The position numbers and the translations under genes were made by a program. A stretch of DNA of 64,000 bases, taken from positions 38,338 through 102,337 of the forward strand of contig CAMBAL010000002.1 of assembly GCA_945864225.1 (NCBI GenBank), given 5' to 3'. Shown here piece by piece: positions 29,601-35,180 of this stretch (its first letter is position 1; every line of letters begins with the position of its first letter). The DNA is from an uncultured Blautia sp. GTDB taxonomy: Bacteria > Bacillota > Clostridia > Lachnospirales > Lachnospiraceae. The notes beneath the pieces were generated by a model, which did no database searches, was not told where the DNA came from, and was given only the letters and a program-made list of their open reading frames with translations.

Positions 29601-32600
29601 ATACTACCTGGTTGAGACTGAATGCGACAGTGCATATCTGGATAAGGATACGCCAACAAGAACATACGAGTTCGAAATCAAAGATGCCGAAGGCAATGCA
29701 AATTCACAGAGCAGTCATTATGATCCAACAAGTGACAATGTAGTGATATTGGATACAGATTCTGGAAAAACCGGAGAACAGCCGATTAGCAACGTCCCAT
29801 ATAAGGCGGCATTCACATTCTGGAAAACAGAGGACGCAGCTCACAATTATGCTGGAATTAAAGATGCAAAATTTGAAGTATGGTACAACGGCACTTATGA
29901 TGAAGAGAATGGTCATTACGTGTACAGGCAACTGGTCAATTCTGAATCGGATCTGTTGTTTACGACAGATGCAGATGGAACGATTACCGTAAACGTAGAC
30001 AAGAAAGGCTGGTATCTCATCAGAGAATCAGACAATGCCGGGTATGAAGTATCGGATATCTTCTATGCATTTAAAATGACAGATGAAAAGTATAGTGAGA
30101 CTTCTGTTCCAGTATTGTTGAAACATACAGACGCTGGTATGGCTGGTACACCAGAGGTACATGCAAAAACAGATGCAGGTATTTATCTGGAAGGAGTTGA
30201 AGACCCTGTTCCTGCAGCACAGATAAAGAAGCTTGTTGTTTCATCTGCAGCAGATTCATTTACAGCTGGTGAGGGTATCGAAAATACCAGAAAAAAAGTC
30301 AATATCAAACTGACGAAGGTTGATAACGTTTCAAATACTACAAAACTGGAAGGTGCCGAATTCGATTTATATAAGGCAGCAGATGTTGATGCAAGTGGAA
30401 AGCCAAAAGCTGACTCAACGCCAGTGGCACAAGCAAAGACGGATGCTGACGGTGAACTTCTGTTTACAGGACTCGATTGGGATGAAGTGAGTGCTTCGAC
30501 AACCTGGGGGCACTACATTCTCATAGAGACAAAAGCTCCGGACGGTTATCATACAAGAAACAATATCTCTGTGAATCTGACAAGAGAGCTGTTTACAGCA
30601 GAGGGCGCATCGGATCCGCCGGTTTATGTGATTGCTCCAGATGCTTCCGCTAATGAGCAGATGAAACTGCGAATCGTCAAACAAGATGAATCCGGCAATA
30701 GTCTGGATGGTGCAAAATTTGCAATCTATCATGCGGATGATGTCACGGTGAAGCAGGATAAGACAGTAGAGATACGCGTAGACCGCACAACAGGTAATGC
30801 AGCGGCTCCGGTAGTTCCTGAATTTACCACAGCATCAGGAATCATAGACCTCTCCGGTTATCTGATCGGCGGCAGCAGTTATGCATTAGTGGAGCTTTCC
30901 CCTCCGAATGGATACAAAGTATCTCCACCGGTATTCTTTACGATAAATAAAGCGGGCGTGATTTCAGAGATGACAGATCATCCGTTGAATGAGGATCATT
31001 CAGATTGTGGAGTAACGAACTGTGTGGTAATCACTCCGGCAACGATGAACACCACAGATGGAACTTACGCAACTGTAAATCAAATCCAGATGAAAGATTC
31101 CAAAATCCAGGTATTTGTCTCAAAGAAAAATCTGGGAGACGATTTATTCCTTGAAGGAGCCAAATTCACGGTTACAGGTAAGTTTGCTGATGGAGGAACA
31201 TCGAAAGAGATAGTCATTGACAAGCCCGCAGAAGGTACGACAAGCACTCTTTGTTCAGCGTTAACGGGTATGCTGATTGCCGGTGAAGAGTATACATTTA
31301 CGGAAACTACTGCACCAGGCGGATATGAGCTAATGACGGCGGTAGTGACGGTGGATGAGTATGGAAGGATTACAGTTAAGAGTGCCTCCTTTGGGACGGC
31401 ATCTTCAAAAGACATTACAAATGTGCATAAGGAGAATGCAGAGGTAACTTTCAGAGATACGCCGGTAGAGATTCAGATTAAGAAGGTTGATCAGGAGGAC
31501 GCTTCGAAACTTCTTGAGAATGCGAAATTTGTTTTAAGTCCAGATCCAACTGCTCAGATAAATGGTACTGCGAATGCGTTTGCGTATGATCCTGCGAATG
31601 ATCCGTCAATAAAGACAGAGAATGGAAAAGTTGTACTTACCACAAACAATAGTGGAATCGTAAGTATCCCATCCGCATTGCTTGTGATTGGACATACCTA
31701 TGTTCTGGAGGAAACAGTGGCTCCAGATGGTTATGAACTGGCCGGAAAGATCGTTTTTTCGGTAAACAATAATGGTTCCCTGACTGTCCAGACCATAGAC
31801 GGTAAGCAGGTAAATGGTGGCAGCGGTACTTTGATTGATCTGGGCAGTGGAGACACATCAGAACCAGTAACCGACCCGGATAAAAATGGTGTAGAACAGA
31901 TTACCATAACCAATAAGATGATTGATGCACGTATCATCAAAACTGGGGATGAAGTTGATTCAAATGGTAATATAACGCAAAAAGGATTAAATGGCGTTAA
32001 GTTTACTTTGGAGCCAAAAAAAGGTTCTGCATTTGCCAAAACACCGACAGCACTTGTATCATCAGAAAATGATGTGGAACTTGTGACAGCGACGGTTTCA
32101 GGTATTGATGGTGTGATTGATATCGAAAAGGGTATCTTAAAGCAGAAGAATACCTATATTCTAAAAGAAGTAAGCACAGTTGATTCTTATTACCTGAGCA
32201 ATTCAGCCAGAGCTGGGATTGAGATTTATGTGAACACAGACGGTTCACTTGTTATTGGTGGAGAAAACGGCAGTAAGACGAAAGAACCATATAGCATCAT
32301 AGAAGATGCAAATAAGGATTCAACGATTACTGTAGTAAACCCGCTGGCGACAAGCTTTTCTATCACGAAAGAAGTATCAGGAAACATGGGGGATTTGTCC
32401 GGGACATTTGAAATCACGATTCAAGTGAAGGAACCGGATGGAACCATCATTAAAAACGATGATGGAAAAGACACGACAGTTGTTACGCTTAAGAGAATGG
32501 AAGTATATGAATCAGATGGCAGTGCAGGTGTGACGGCATCGAAATATCCGACATATGGCAGCATTCCGGTAGGATCAACCGTCACTATGACAGAGCCTGC

Positions 32601-32871
32601 GGGAGAAGGCTATTGGGCATTGGCAACAGTTACGTCTGAAGGGATTGCACAAATTGAAACGAATGCTGACCATAAAGGAACAGCAGTTGTAACGCTGAAT
32701 CCAAACGGTGCACCGCAAAAAGTGAACATTCTTTTGACCAATCACAAAGACGCAGCAATCGATGTAGGCGTCAACACGGAAAACCAGTCGCCATGGGCAT
32801 CCCTGGCACTGCTCTTGCCGGCTGTCTGGCTGGCATACCGCAGCAGGAGAAAACGCAGGGGAGGTGAGTAA
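14671..32871 (+). CDS. giant multi-Cna-B-domain sortase-anchored adhesin (6066 aa)
   Basis: A single uninterrupted 18.2-kb gene, some 650 kDa. The signal peptide covers residues 1-33 (AALCFSNLNITAISAEA). An acidic Glu/Thr/Asn-rich stretch lies at about 270-366. From about 650 to 2860 I count about 15 Cna-B domains of the kind opening with KxWxD and often RP (TVTKTWLGRENL, VTKTWRDDSDATGNRP). From about 2865 to 5890 there are about 20 SpaA-like Cna-B domains (LTKVDADSQVKLNGVKYTL, LTKVDNVSNTTKLEGAEF), most with the Lys and late Asn/Asp expected for intramolecular isopeptide bonds. Residues 5892-6027 resemble a Spy0128/FctA pilin domain (SITKEVSGNMGDLSGTF). The C-terminus has AIDVGVNTEN (6029-6038), a hydrophobic segment and RSRRKRRGGE, a sorting signal without LPxTG. 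It is likely the tip or stalk adhesin of the pilus made by the following genes. The ligand is unknown. Confidence 0.88.
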   Translation: MRMGKSLKKMMCAVLSAALCFSNLNITAISAEAVFDSSMTSEDILISDGTEENGTDLIFDDGSDADFSDGMEEAGNGSAAENQEENAAEEEENIIYDPVNRIHETDQLEVKLTDWWYKNPQGETQKIETTVSSEEEKNNVVCDLSQIKEDNYSEAGFDLSFTFLKEGEERNVQASDYLSFTLPACFKELSVTGAQEDYYTYTLQEQEDHSYKMTVTFQTIPETPDISGTIHMAFSLGETMENEAGSTCLFVLQGNQTQPMASVSYEVIFPEQSVEEAAGEDTEENGEEDTEEDTEEDTEGDGVNAAQGEEEEHAEDFAQENTEEGVEDFTQENTEEGVENSSKENTEENAGNSAEENMEEEEPDAAAMPMLMTVGDNGEESSVEAVGESENGSDTGSPLVQGEFSVSGTIAFDETLNGTDWRELVRPNEFDTDNTIRIVLSYTDNNGAGQSIETYAQDNLSTDNFYLKFTHDGEGGGDFVIEHVPKTVMVDGKEYQVNSYEIAIAPKQKYYQSKDIINIKFQNFSDKTKVIGTLSLALKYQTLTLQPTVKPDGGTDNPSFKMNVVFKNGIESNVAASGGKTLSYKPYVSTPSKISVPLGISYQVTQEVTSGYKFDQNYTTTITGEGLEDSSLTGTTATGIIEAGKNITISTVNYAQNVSVGFYVKWNDNNSATRPAALTKENFVLQYRTGEGEWTELTEERFSELGVNQMPGFDDSLALTGKFSFTGLPAIDAKNRSLIYQVAIKEEQVPNGYIVAPLAVENGGTFTFRETTSFTADIVWNDDSNIKKLRPGTIEELKLYRRAENGTYELVCDTIPENSITKSGNTWSVSLNNLPRYNEQNQEYDYVLVQGTIGTDNVVQQKSIENYKTYYDNGSGSYGNDVSLCHNNGKITEVLYDTIDFTAKKIWLDPHTNKSDRPTTNDRPTTKVTLWRYVKSEAKDLDAAYQNGKAAQVVFQKENDGQDNIVENIVSYSLNTSINENTIKFNSASVTGLSASYTFPLYDDQGREYVYFVRETLTGENEENYEIQYKDKDGTVHTNGTLTGGTITNIRREKAAVAITKVWQNPADLASISGTQVQMKIEAPLLGAAEENPKYKELTVYSDTRNSYEKLNENDKATAQTASGFSSSISSAEVVYYVNIYDESGRPYDMTKAKIREVITKDGQTLTLGRDSTFTMGEDTYKASTQYVEQIVLADGTKQFTYTQKNTITGTRDYTIIKKWDESISPEKYADIAYVNFTLQRRTTRDNPDGTQAAFETLEGNYQINRVDGEKTWTTVLHDLPKYDDEGYAYEYRATEVSFTKNDGTIFTTTEAYNDPDRGWSVNHDRTPDQTTAINYISTSGSGFFQVSKNWVDNGDTENRKPVTVRVYYRENLLKQLTDLQETNSEKDADIVDLTQLTHFKEYTITDANNWTINISYNDLHDATGTEDLEDAIKNNWQNYIVVEYRIGTEGTGTETTEAAGDGAQPAQYTYGVLKAAASMTKSATDETGETSSENAYYSFAGTAENASRLYKTTTLVDDSNHYGHVYITNTRIGTTDITVTKTWRDDSDATGNRPLSVEFQLYQDGSAYTSIPDTVSITGTSETVVELNRETGVVTIRNPKEDSWSFTLSGLFMFNSHAVPHSYDIEEKVLSAGNTSNSYIQEQGTTVVTGTDKNQNYAFSFTNTITGMISHVAYKYWKDPDPASYAANRPDLYLSLFQYLKSEKKANPDTELSNLESYKKYTDYKDQIWTPEKTDSNSSGDYEKEYNWKITIKDLPQFDENGNEYGYVFVESMNNDGQTVLGKYVGTSETKQISGSSDTYEVFTNVIQDYMTVKGLKTWTGLEGYHIDNNDLPDPLISLYCTTDSTITNIQNCTDEQIAEWVKAEKIILVDTTHLDASKTTYAFPTENGVKIGGFVQEVNGKRMLPKFDQNGKRYTYLIRETIEDPIASQLYTKTNANGTLANVFRKDLNRRTITVTKTWLGRENLADNEKKYPSVTYTLYRYEAGEEETTTEKIATHKIDANDFVGTNGAASYVFEDLLVYSPAGVQYCYYITENEATENKINGYSIEYIDETGIRENTLVGQEIVTGPNSKEQITQDQLDQLKRNNRIDVISLPSNWNNTEATDDDKNVSVGTRNVYNQKGNITISGEKEWNDYDDMEGLRPESITVKLTRHTNNESGQNNKVSSTEVTLDVRNAEDPSLATPYIVWSDTDTSKWKYTIYNLERYAPNGMSYIYTLSEEKVSGYKQANSVTSTANSDALTMTAIDNRFEGTYYVRKNWMDGYNKYNLRPANITVKLQRSKDGENWSDIIWKESYGSYDKASGTWTGLPSVMTNEDGDQIVSITLSSKNEINNTRHSSWQYTFTNLPTQYKKSDNTYGPYKYRCVETAIGGVPVEKDTDGKLIAGAYECNYTTQTKTKTVIENTLKSTSLVVTKEWKDDQEDLYNSRPESLTFKLQKRGYIVNNEEEAQSPTPEPAEGVTPAPTPEPSGKTGELSKWKDVTLANGDPYTFTISYRGNWTTTLEDLPVAEVYLDENGTSYTIYSLYFRAVEVHTDDNSTSIGTKPDGAQNYTDVTNYELGSAENPNLDHYYDTENSYNKSNIKNQLILDNPAKTITIKKIWHRVQGESVTAEFELLYKTVNETEWHCYGGQELKKQQSSQETSSNELSQNTDDWSAHTEENGCKLQTVTSTGTDGKVISWTNLPKYDRSGNKLVYKVVEHPIEGYRTDVEDNMAEGSSYATEYTFTNTELQSYTVEKVWQNADYAQKTKNGFTAEFKLQQKIGSNGAWTDISGSEITLTSTSANDDKQKYTWTNLPKYSYKYENNVVSCEEITYRAVETKINGIEVESNTNGSYIVSYKYGGESAENAVSAFGDTVTKATNRMIYGFVNLSKTAAYLAINDQGNPDITEENVKLAGVKFNIYAGTDTTATPYVSNVTTDENGNLINSNGTYGDEGKYLVSGTYTIVESESNPDFSIWSKGISFTVGKGEKDGRDNLTDTGEHGTAWISTTSTPSLNSLLFGLTVKYIAATGSEHTFKDNCTENKDGGSAAVNLESRGVLTFTKKGENGGTLISHSGASGEQQAYFGVYTDETCQNQVAGMRPSEAYGTTMILTNLALDGSVLNRNNEKGIPYLRRFGNESLSYKDYPYTLLSGTYYIKELVAPAGYKLDKTIRKAVISKISSTALDTDLSKVYQSNKAQIMLAGDTTGTTDYKWSNDPNVVKLYKRDQYGRNVTLKNNGYLILSICDGEGENNTFPTGEKSIYLYQSSTTPAKKMDGSTAALSNHVVYTKDRTIDGKSVEVGEWIITGLLEAGKEYILSEPEGSIPDNNIGAQSITFRMKEDGSIEVAPYTRPTENDTSDTIPKDNPLQVDGQDYKNYYKSGTTENVVVMRDVSRYLKDVALEKRDSVTDAVIPNISFELYKYDGKDENGVQSVLEDGVYLTTNSAGKIVLYEQDGKIKNKITGCALKYGLDVGKYYFKEVERGASDKYRLVDDIFFEITPTQTAGNKEDYSDYAKVTFTTNNHVSQTQSDGKTATVTNDPVDNTKILNLSKVDSQDSTKKLEGARFVLKYTSVNDGDPGADIQKETKCMIGADRNLFCLDESGELTSTKPDISRKGTYTLIETQAPDGYMTRTENGSPVTMVTFRVDSDNTIKEIQRYSGAGDLVSYTISKDANNEKTSLNLIVKNEKTLVSAAKRNDIESGTKTKNQWSFGGELLSGATLEIYEGTDIIDKKKKATLSNGQSKWNWIAPSGETTTGSILEAGTLKENTIYTLHEVAEYTPVGYLTANDLYFKLFGTTTTTVNNTSYVISQLYVWKGDGTPKNLDTSGWTKLKADLKNDSTSVLNVLTMVDEAIIAPLDMQKVVNTSGTKSVLPGAKFLVADGEVDLSGRDVDETLKVNSTYPANALGIAVTDANGYLVWEKIFEEGYNSKHIFTAAGKRAENDTDGALNNTIILQQNANGYTFTEIYAPDQAYNQHESFTVKITAQNYNEYKTDKGYDTDEYIDIKDASGKAGNTVDSLSDRTTSAADFKYAYENPGFKTTLQLYKYDAEHPEITVAHDNYSAIGMKGVTFTLYKKKTNGENESFVEVGDYTTGDNGLLSIDILEKGTYKLVETSTLTGYQLNETEIIFTIVNEDYEKTLTYSKDESNRNHTTVIRDRNGAAIAGTTVYDLPNYRNHGSVTLTKVDADSQVKLNGVKYTLTRISPDVNANVDKYFPSSEVSSLTVETGWEYTNIAGATSESEIGKIDRRSTNPGVLAIQDLQWGTYTLVEQQENDGYILDTKSFTFTISADSLNQTVKDEGKETVGNIKNKLTIKKTALDGNTLLNGAEFTLYPVTITDDENGGTTKTMGTDPARFYASAGDASKSESFTITAGDTTIYGLTKGTYVLRETKAPDGYELAKDVIFTMSADGVISGVTTCTVGEDNRITEDVNDSTVVTVATYGAGTSNAHSKLTVKDAPIEVSLKKVDAETIAAGLGGAKYQIIGTKFASSALDNLDEARYTKTTEEGKTYVTLPLTVDTGIVEIPSALLVAGETYSIREVTAPDSFELGVDVTITVNTDGTVTLAENSGNNAQTVMLNDGGSVDPAGTIVGIRLEDTPIKVVINKTFEGADHMALTEGAVFKITPAKGSSFAGTTAGKDAAENGYLQEGITGFTKTANTVYLKVTVDTSGENKGKGTMEIPKGLLKQGQSYILTEVATSAGYQLSDATNHNITFTVEPNGVITFKEQKEGATTFEGTDTDALNVKNTRINFSIVKTANETTSEYDLTNVQLTLTRVDEDGNHLTGADAYTKTWPTNEEITNQSKCATTPESFVGLAAGWYKLTESNRPAGYLQAEPIYFKVYQDNTVQLAKINASGKLELDTAGVDDVITEIEGTNCYLVTMKNTLIRGHVEWTKVFQDTTTGVQNAVFTMYKVVGEKDAVPGQGTSAGGGTAGTDPDVVIASGLRTNAEGKWTSVGNTTDQFDPAACNSGTSIGIENVIAEDTLSKGLTVGRYYLVETECDSAYLDKDTPTRTYEFEIKDAEGNANSQSSHYDPTSDNVVILDTDSGKTGEQPISNVPYKAAFTFWKTEDAAHNYAGIKDAKFEVWYNGTYDEENGHYVYRQLVNSESDLLFTTDADGTITVNVDKKGWYLIRESDNAGYEVSDIFYAFKMTDEKYSETSVPVLLKHTDAGMAGTPEVHAKTDAGIYLEGVEDPVPAAQIKKLVVSSAADSFTAGEGIENTRKKVNIKLTKVDNVSNTTKLEGAEFDLYKAADVDASGKPKADSTPVAQAKTDADGELLFTGLDWDEVSASTTWGHYILIETKAPDGYHTRNNISVNLTRELFTAEGASDPPVYVIAPDASANEQMKLRIVKQDESGNSLDGAKFAIYHADDVTVKQDKTVEIRVDRTTGNAAAPVVPEFTTASGIIDLSGYLIGGSSYALVELSPPNGYKVSPPVFFTINKAGVISEMTDHPLNEDHSDCGVTNCVVITPATMNTTDGTYATVNQIQMKDSKIQVFVSKKNLGDDLFLEGAKFTVTGKFADGGTSKEIVIDKPAEGTTSTLCSALTGMLIAGEEYTFTETTAPGGYELMTAVVTVDEYGRITVKSASFGTASSKDITNVHKENAEVTFRDTPVEIQIKKVDQEDASKLLENAKFVLSPDPTAQINGTANAFAYDPANDPSIKTENGKVVLTTNNSGIVSIPSALLVIGHTYVLEETVAPDGYELAGKIVFSVNNNGSLTVQTIDGKQVNGGSGTLIDLGSGDTSEPVTDPDKNGVEQITITNKMIDARIIKTGDEVDSNGNITQKGLNGVKFTLEPKKGSAFAKTPTALVSSENDVELVTATVSGIDGVIDIEKGILKQKNTYILKEVSTVDSYYLSNSARAGIEIYVNTDGSLVIGGENGSKTKEPYSIIEDANKDSTITVVNPLATSFSITKEVSGNMGDLSGTFEITIQVKEPDGTIIKNDDGKDTTVVTLKRMEVYESDGSAGVTASKYPTYGSIPVGSTVTMTEPAGEGYWALATVTSEGIAQIETNADHKGTAVVTLNPNGAPQKVNILLTNHKDAAIDVGVNTENQSPWASLALLLPAVWLAYRSRRKRRGGE
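15481..15770 (+). repeat. Glu/Thr-rich low-complexity repeat in adhesin
   Basis: Tandem GAAGATACA units (EDTEEDTEED) at about 15532-15564 are followed by imperfect repeats of about 42 bases encoding QENTEEGVEDF-like units. The DNA is prone to slippage and may vary between strains; the acidic protein stretch is probably a flexible spacer. Confidence 0.65.
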
Positions 32872-32874
32872 AAA

Positions 32875-32931
32875 ATGAATCGTTTACAGATTCCCTCCCC
32901 TTGCGGGAAAAGAAAGGAGGTTTCTCCTTAG
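32875..32931 (+). CDS. possible 18-residue coupled mini-ORF
   Basis: ATG at 32875 has GGGGAGGTGA 9 bases upstream and encodes MNRLQIPSPCGKRKEVSP, ending in TAG whose last base is the G of the next GTG start (TAGTG). The peptide resembles nothing I know. Its coding sequence contains the AAAGGAGG used by the next gene, and CCTCC at 32894-32898 could pair with GGAGG at 32916-32920. Ribosomes reading the mini-ORF would open that hairpin. It may be a coupling device rather than a functional peptide, and could also be chance. Confidence 0.35.
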   Translation: MNRLQIPSPCGKRKEVSP

Positions 32932-33152
32932 TGGAAAAAGAATCAATCAGTGAAACGCACAAAGATATCGTCAGATGGATTCAAAAACTGAAATTCAAAA
33001 AGAAGATTTTCGGAGGCGTTGACGAGGATGATGTATTAAAAAAAATAGGGGAACTAAATAGTCTCTACGAAACAGCTTTGCTCAATGAGCGGGCCAGGTA
33101 TGATGCACTTCTTGCACAATACCAGGGAGGTGATTCCGAAAATGGAAAATGA
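32931..33152 (+). CDS. small DivIVA-like protein in pilus operon
   Basis: I choose GTG 32931, which has AAAGGAGG at 32913, giving 73 residues; an upstream TTG at 32901 would read through the ribosome binding site. The segment FKKKIFGGVDEDDVLKKIGE resembles the N-terminal DivIVA motif (F-GG-x-DExxV) and is followed by a predicted helix or coiled coil (LYETALLNERARYDALLAQ). It has no signal peptide or membrane segment. It lies between the adhesin and the SipA-like gene, overlapping the latter by 11 bases. A role in placing pilus assembly at the septum or poles is an appealing guess. The similarity is short and may be misleading. Confidence 0.6.
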   Translation: MEKESISETHKDIVRWIQKLKFKKKIFGGVDEDDVLKKIGELNSLYETALLNERARYDALLAQYQGGDSENGK

Positions 33153-33696
33153 CCAAAACCTTCACCCTCTGGAAGATGTGAGAAGGCAGATCAGACAAAA
33201 AAGGTATCGCCTTGCAACCCGCCGTGACTATGCATCTCTGTTAAAAAATATGGCACTTATGGCTGTTTTGATACTGGTTGCATTCAGTCAGGTGTTTTTC
33301 ATCACAGTTGCCAATGGGACAGATATGTACCCGGCCATATTGGACGGAGATATCATACTTGGCTACCGTCTGGACACCAAGTATCTGAAAAATGATGTGG
33401 TTGTGTGTGAAGTAGATGGAAAAGAAGTGATCGGCAGGATCGTTGCCAGGGAAGGCGACAGCGTTAATATCACAAAAGAAGGCACCCTCTTTGTAAACGG
33501 AACCGAGCAGACAGGGGAAATCGCATTTCCTACCGATCCCGGAAAACAAACCTATCCATACACCGTCCCGGAAGGCTGTGTCTACCTTCTGGGCGACTAC
33601 CGCACAAAAAGCACCGACAGCAGAGACTTCGGGCCGGTGGAAACAAGCAGCATCAAAGCAAAGGTGGTAAGCATCTTCCGAAGAAGAGGAATCTGA
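33142..33696 (+). CDS. SipA-like signal peptidase homologue lacking catalytic Ser/Lys (pilus assembly)
   Basis: ATG 33142 (GGGAGG 11 bases upstream) gives 184 residues with a cytoplasmic N-terminus, one membrane helix (about 34-57), and an extracellular signal peptidase I fold. The box that normally reads GxSMxP is GTDMYP, so Asp61 replaces the catalytic Ser. The VKRVIGLPGD-type box reads IGRIVAREGD, so Gly98 replaces the catalytic Lys. The last box, GDYRTKSTDSRDFGPV, is intact. Streptococcal SipA from FCT pilus loci, needed for pilus polymerisation but not a peptidase, carries the same Asp/Gly pair. With a Spy0128-like pilin and class B sortase next to it, the assignment as a pilus chaperone or assembly factor is strong. 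Confidence 0.85.
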   Translation: MENDQNLHPLEDVRRQIRQKRYRLATRRDYASLLKNMALMAVLILVAFSQVFFITVANGTDMYPAILDGDIILGYRLDTKYLKNDVVVCEVDGKEVIGRIVAREGDSVNITKEGTLFVNGTEQTGEIAFPTDPGKQTYPYTVPEGCVYLLGDYRTKSTDSRDFGPVETSSIKAKVVSIFRRRGI

Positions 33697-33799
33697 TGCC
33701 ACCCGGTGTTCAAAGTCATAAAAATGCGAGGAAGAAGAAATTGAGAGGGCGGCATAAGTCCCAACAAGAACAGTCAGAGACGGATAGAAAGGTCTGAAT

Positions 33800-35176
33800 A
33801 TGATTAAAGAAATTATGAAAAGAATAGCGGTTCTTGCCCTGGCAGGAACCATGACGCTGGGGATGAGCGTGAGTGTGTTGGCGGAGGGTATAACATCCAA
33901 CTTGAATGCAAGTAGAGAAAACATATCTGACACATCAACAATTTATCTTATTAAAGATTATGTAGCAGGATCAGAAAACCAAGCTGCTGCGGGTGAGGAG
34001 ATTGAAGCTGGGAAAATACCGACAGAGAGTCCGGAGGAAACATTTACGTTTACCATCACCAGATATGGTTTATGGAACGTAGGCCAGGATGGAAATGGTC
34101 AAGACAAATATTCAAAAGATGATAGTGCTAGTAATGCAATGCCTACATTTATGAATGGAACGGATGAGTCTGCAACTAACAGTTTTACAATTAATGCAGG
34201 TAAGGCGGCTGCTGAAAATAGCAATGATTTGAGTGTAGCACTTACTGTTCCGACATATGAGGCTGTTGGTGACTACTGGTATCAGGTTGTTGAAACGGAT
34301 AACAATATTGCTGGTGTGATTTACGGTACCAACGATAACTCTGCTGATGATAGAAGAAATAGTAATAATGGGCATGATGCTGTTTATTATATTCATGTAC
34401 AAGTAACAAATGGTGCAACAAAAGGAAATTATATCCGAACTGTAACACTTCATAAAACAGCTCCAAATATTGAATCTGTTGATACAAATGCAAAGTATGA
34501 ACAATGGTATGAAGCCAATAATGAAAATACAGAACAACAACCCGCCAAAAAGATAAATGATATCCAGAACAAATACTATGCCGGACAGTTGAATATCACG
34601 AAAGAAGTTACGGGAAATGCCGGAGATAAGAATGAGCTTTTCCAAGTAACAGTTGTATTTAAGAATTCTTCTGGAGCTACGATGAATAGTGATATTACAT
34701 ATAAGAATTTCTATAACGAATCAGGAGTTCTGCAAACGGCTGCAACATCTATCGGTTGGTTGAATGCTGCTGCTGATAGTACTAAGACAGTATCGTTTTA
34801 TGTAAAAGACGGTACAACTGTGACATTTGACAACATTCCTTACGGTGTTTCTTACGAAATTACAGAAACACAGCCGCGCGATGATAAGTATACACATAGT
34901 TTTGCCTATACAGATTCAGATGCTGCAGATTTTTTTAATGGTTTACGCACAGTCGCAGATTTTGGTACATCAGAGAAGAGTAATTGGAGTGATGCCATAG
35001 CAACTGGATCAATCAGCGATGATTCTGATACTGTAACCATCACCAACGACAAGGAATCCGCTATCGATATCGGCGTCATCACCTCCAACGCGCCATACTT
35101 CACAATGCTTATTTTCGCAGCAGCAGTCCTTGTCCTTTTTGTGCATCGTCGTAAAAATAACCTAGAGGAGTACTGA
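33800..35176 (+). CDS. major pilin, FctA/Spy0128-like isopeptide domains
   Basis: 458 residues. A signal peptide at 1-29 (VLALAGTMTLGMSVSVLAEG) is followed by two immunoglobulin-like pilin domains. The second, about 255-420, begins LNITKEVTGNAGDKNELF and ends TVTITNDKE, the Lys...Asn arrangement for the self-formed isopeptide bond of Spy0128-type pilins. The C-terminal sorting signal is AIDIGVITSNAP (421-432), a hydrophobic segment, and HRRKNNLEEY. It lacks LPxTG but matches the adhesin's signal (AIDVGVNTEN). It starts about 100 bases after the SipA-like gene and is followed 4 bases later by a class B sortase, the expected polymerising enzyme. It is therefore the probable shaft subunit. Confidence 0.88.
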   Translation: MIKEIMKRIAVLALAGTMTLGMSVSVLAEGITSNLNASRENISDTSTIYLIKDYVAGSENQAAAGEEIEAGKIPTESPEETFTFTITRYGLWNVGQDGNGQDKYSKDDSASNAMPTFMNGTDESATNSFTINAGKAAAENSNDLSVALTVPTYEAVGDYWYQVVETDNNIAGVIYGTNDNSADDRRNSNNGHDAVYYIHVQVTNGATKGNYIRTVTLHKTAPNIESVDTNAKYEQWYEANNENTEQQPAKKINDIQNKYYAGQLNITKEVTGNAGDKNELFQVTVVFKNSSGATMNSDITYKNFYNESGVLQTAATSIGWLNAAADSTKTVSFYVKDGTTVTFDNIPYGVSYEITETQPRDDKYTHSFAYTDSDAADFFNGLRTVADFGTSEKSNWSDAIATGSISDDSDTVTITNDKESAIDIGVITSNAPYFTMLIFAAAVLVLFVHRRKNNLEEY

Positions 35177-35180
35177 CCTT

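Noticed and set aside
33142-33696. Active type I signal peptidase
   Set aside because: Both catalytic residues (Ser and Lys) are replaced by Asp and Gly.
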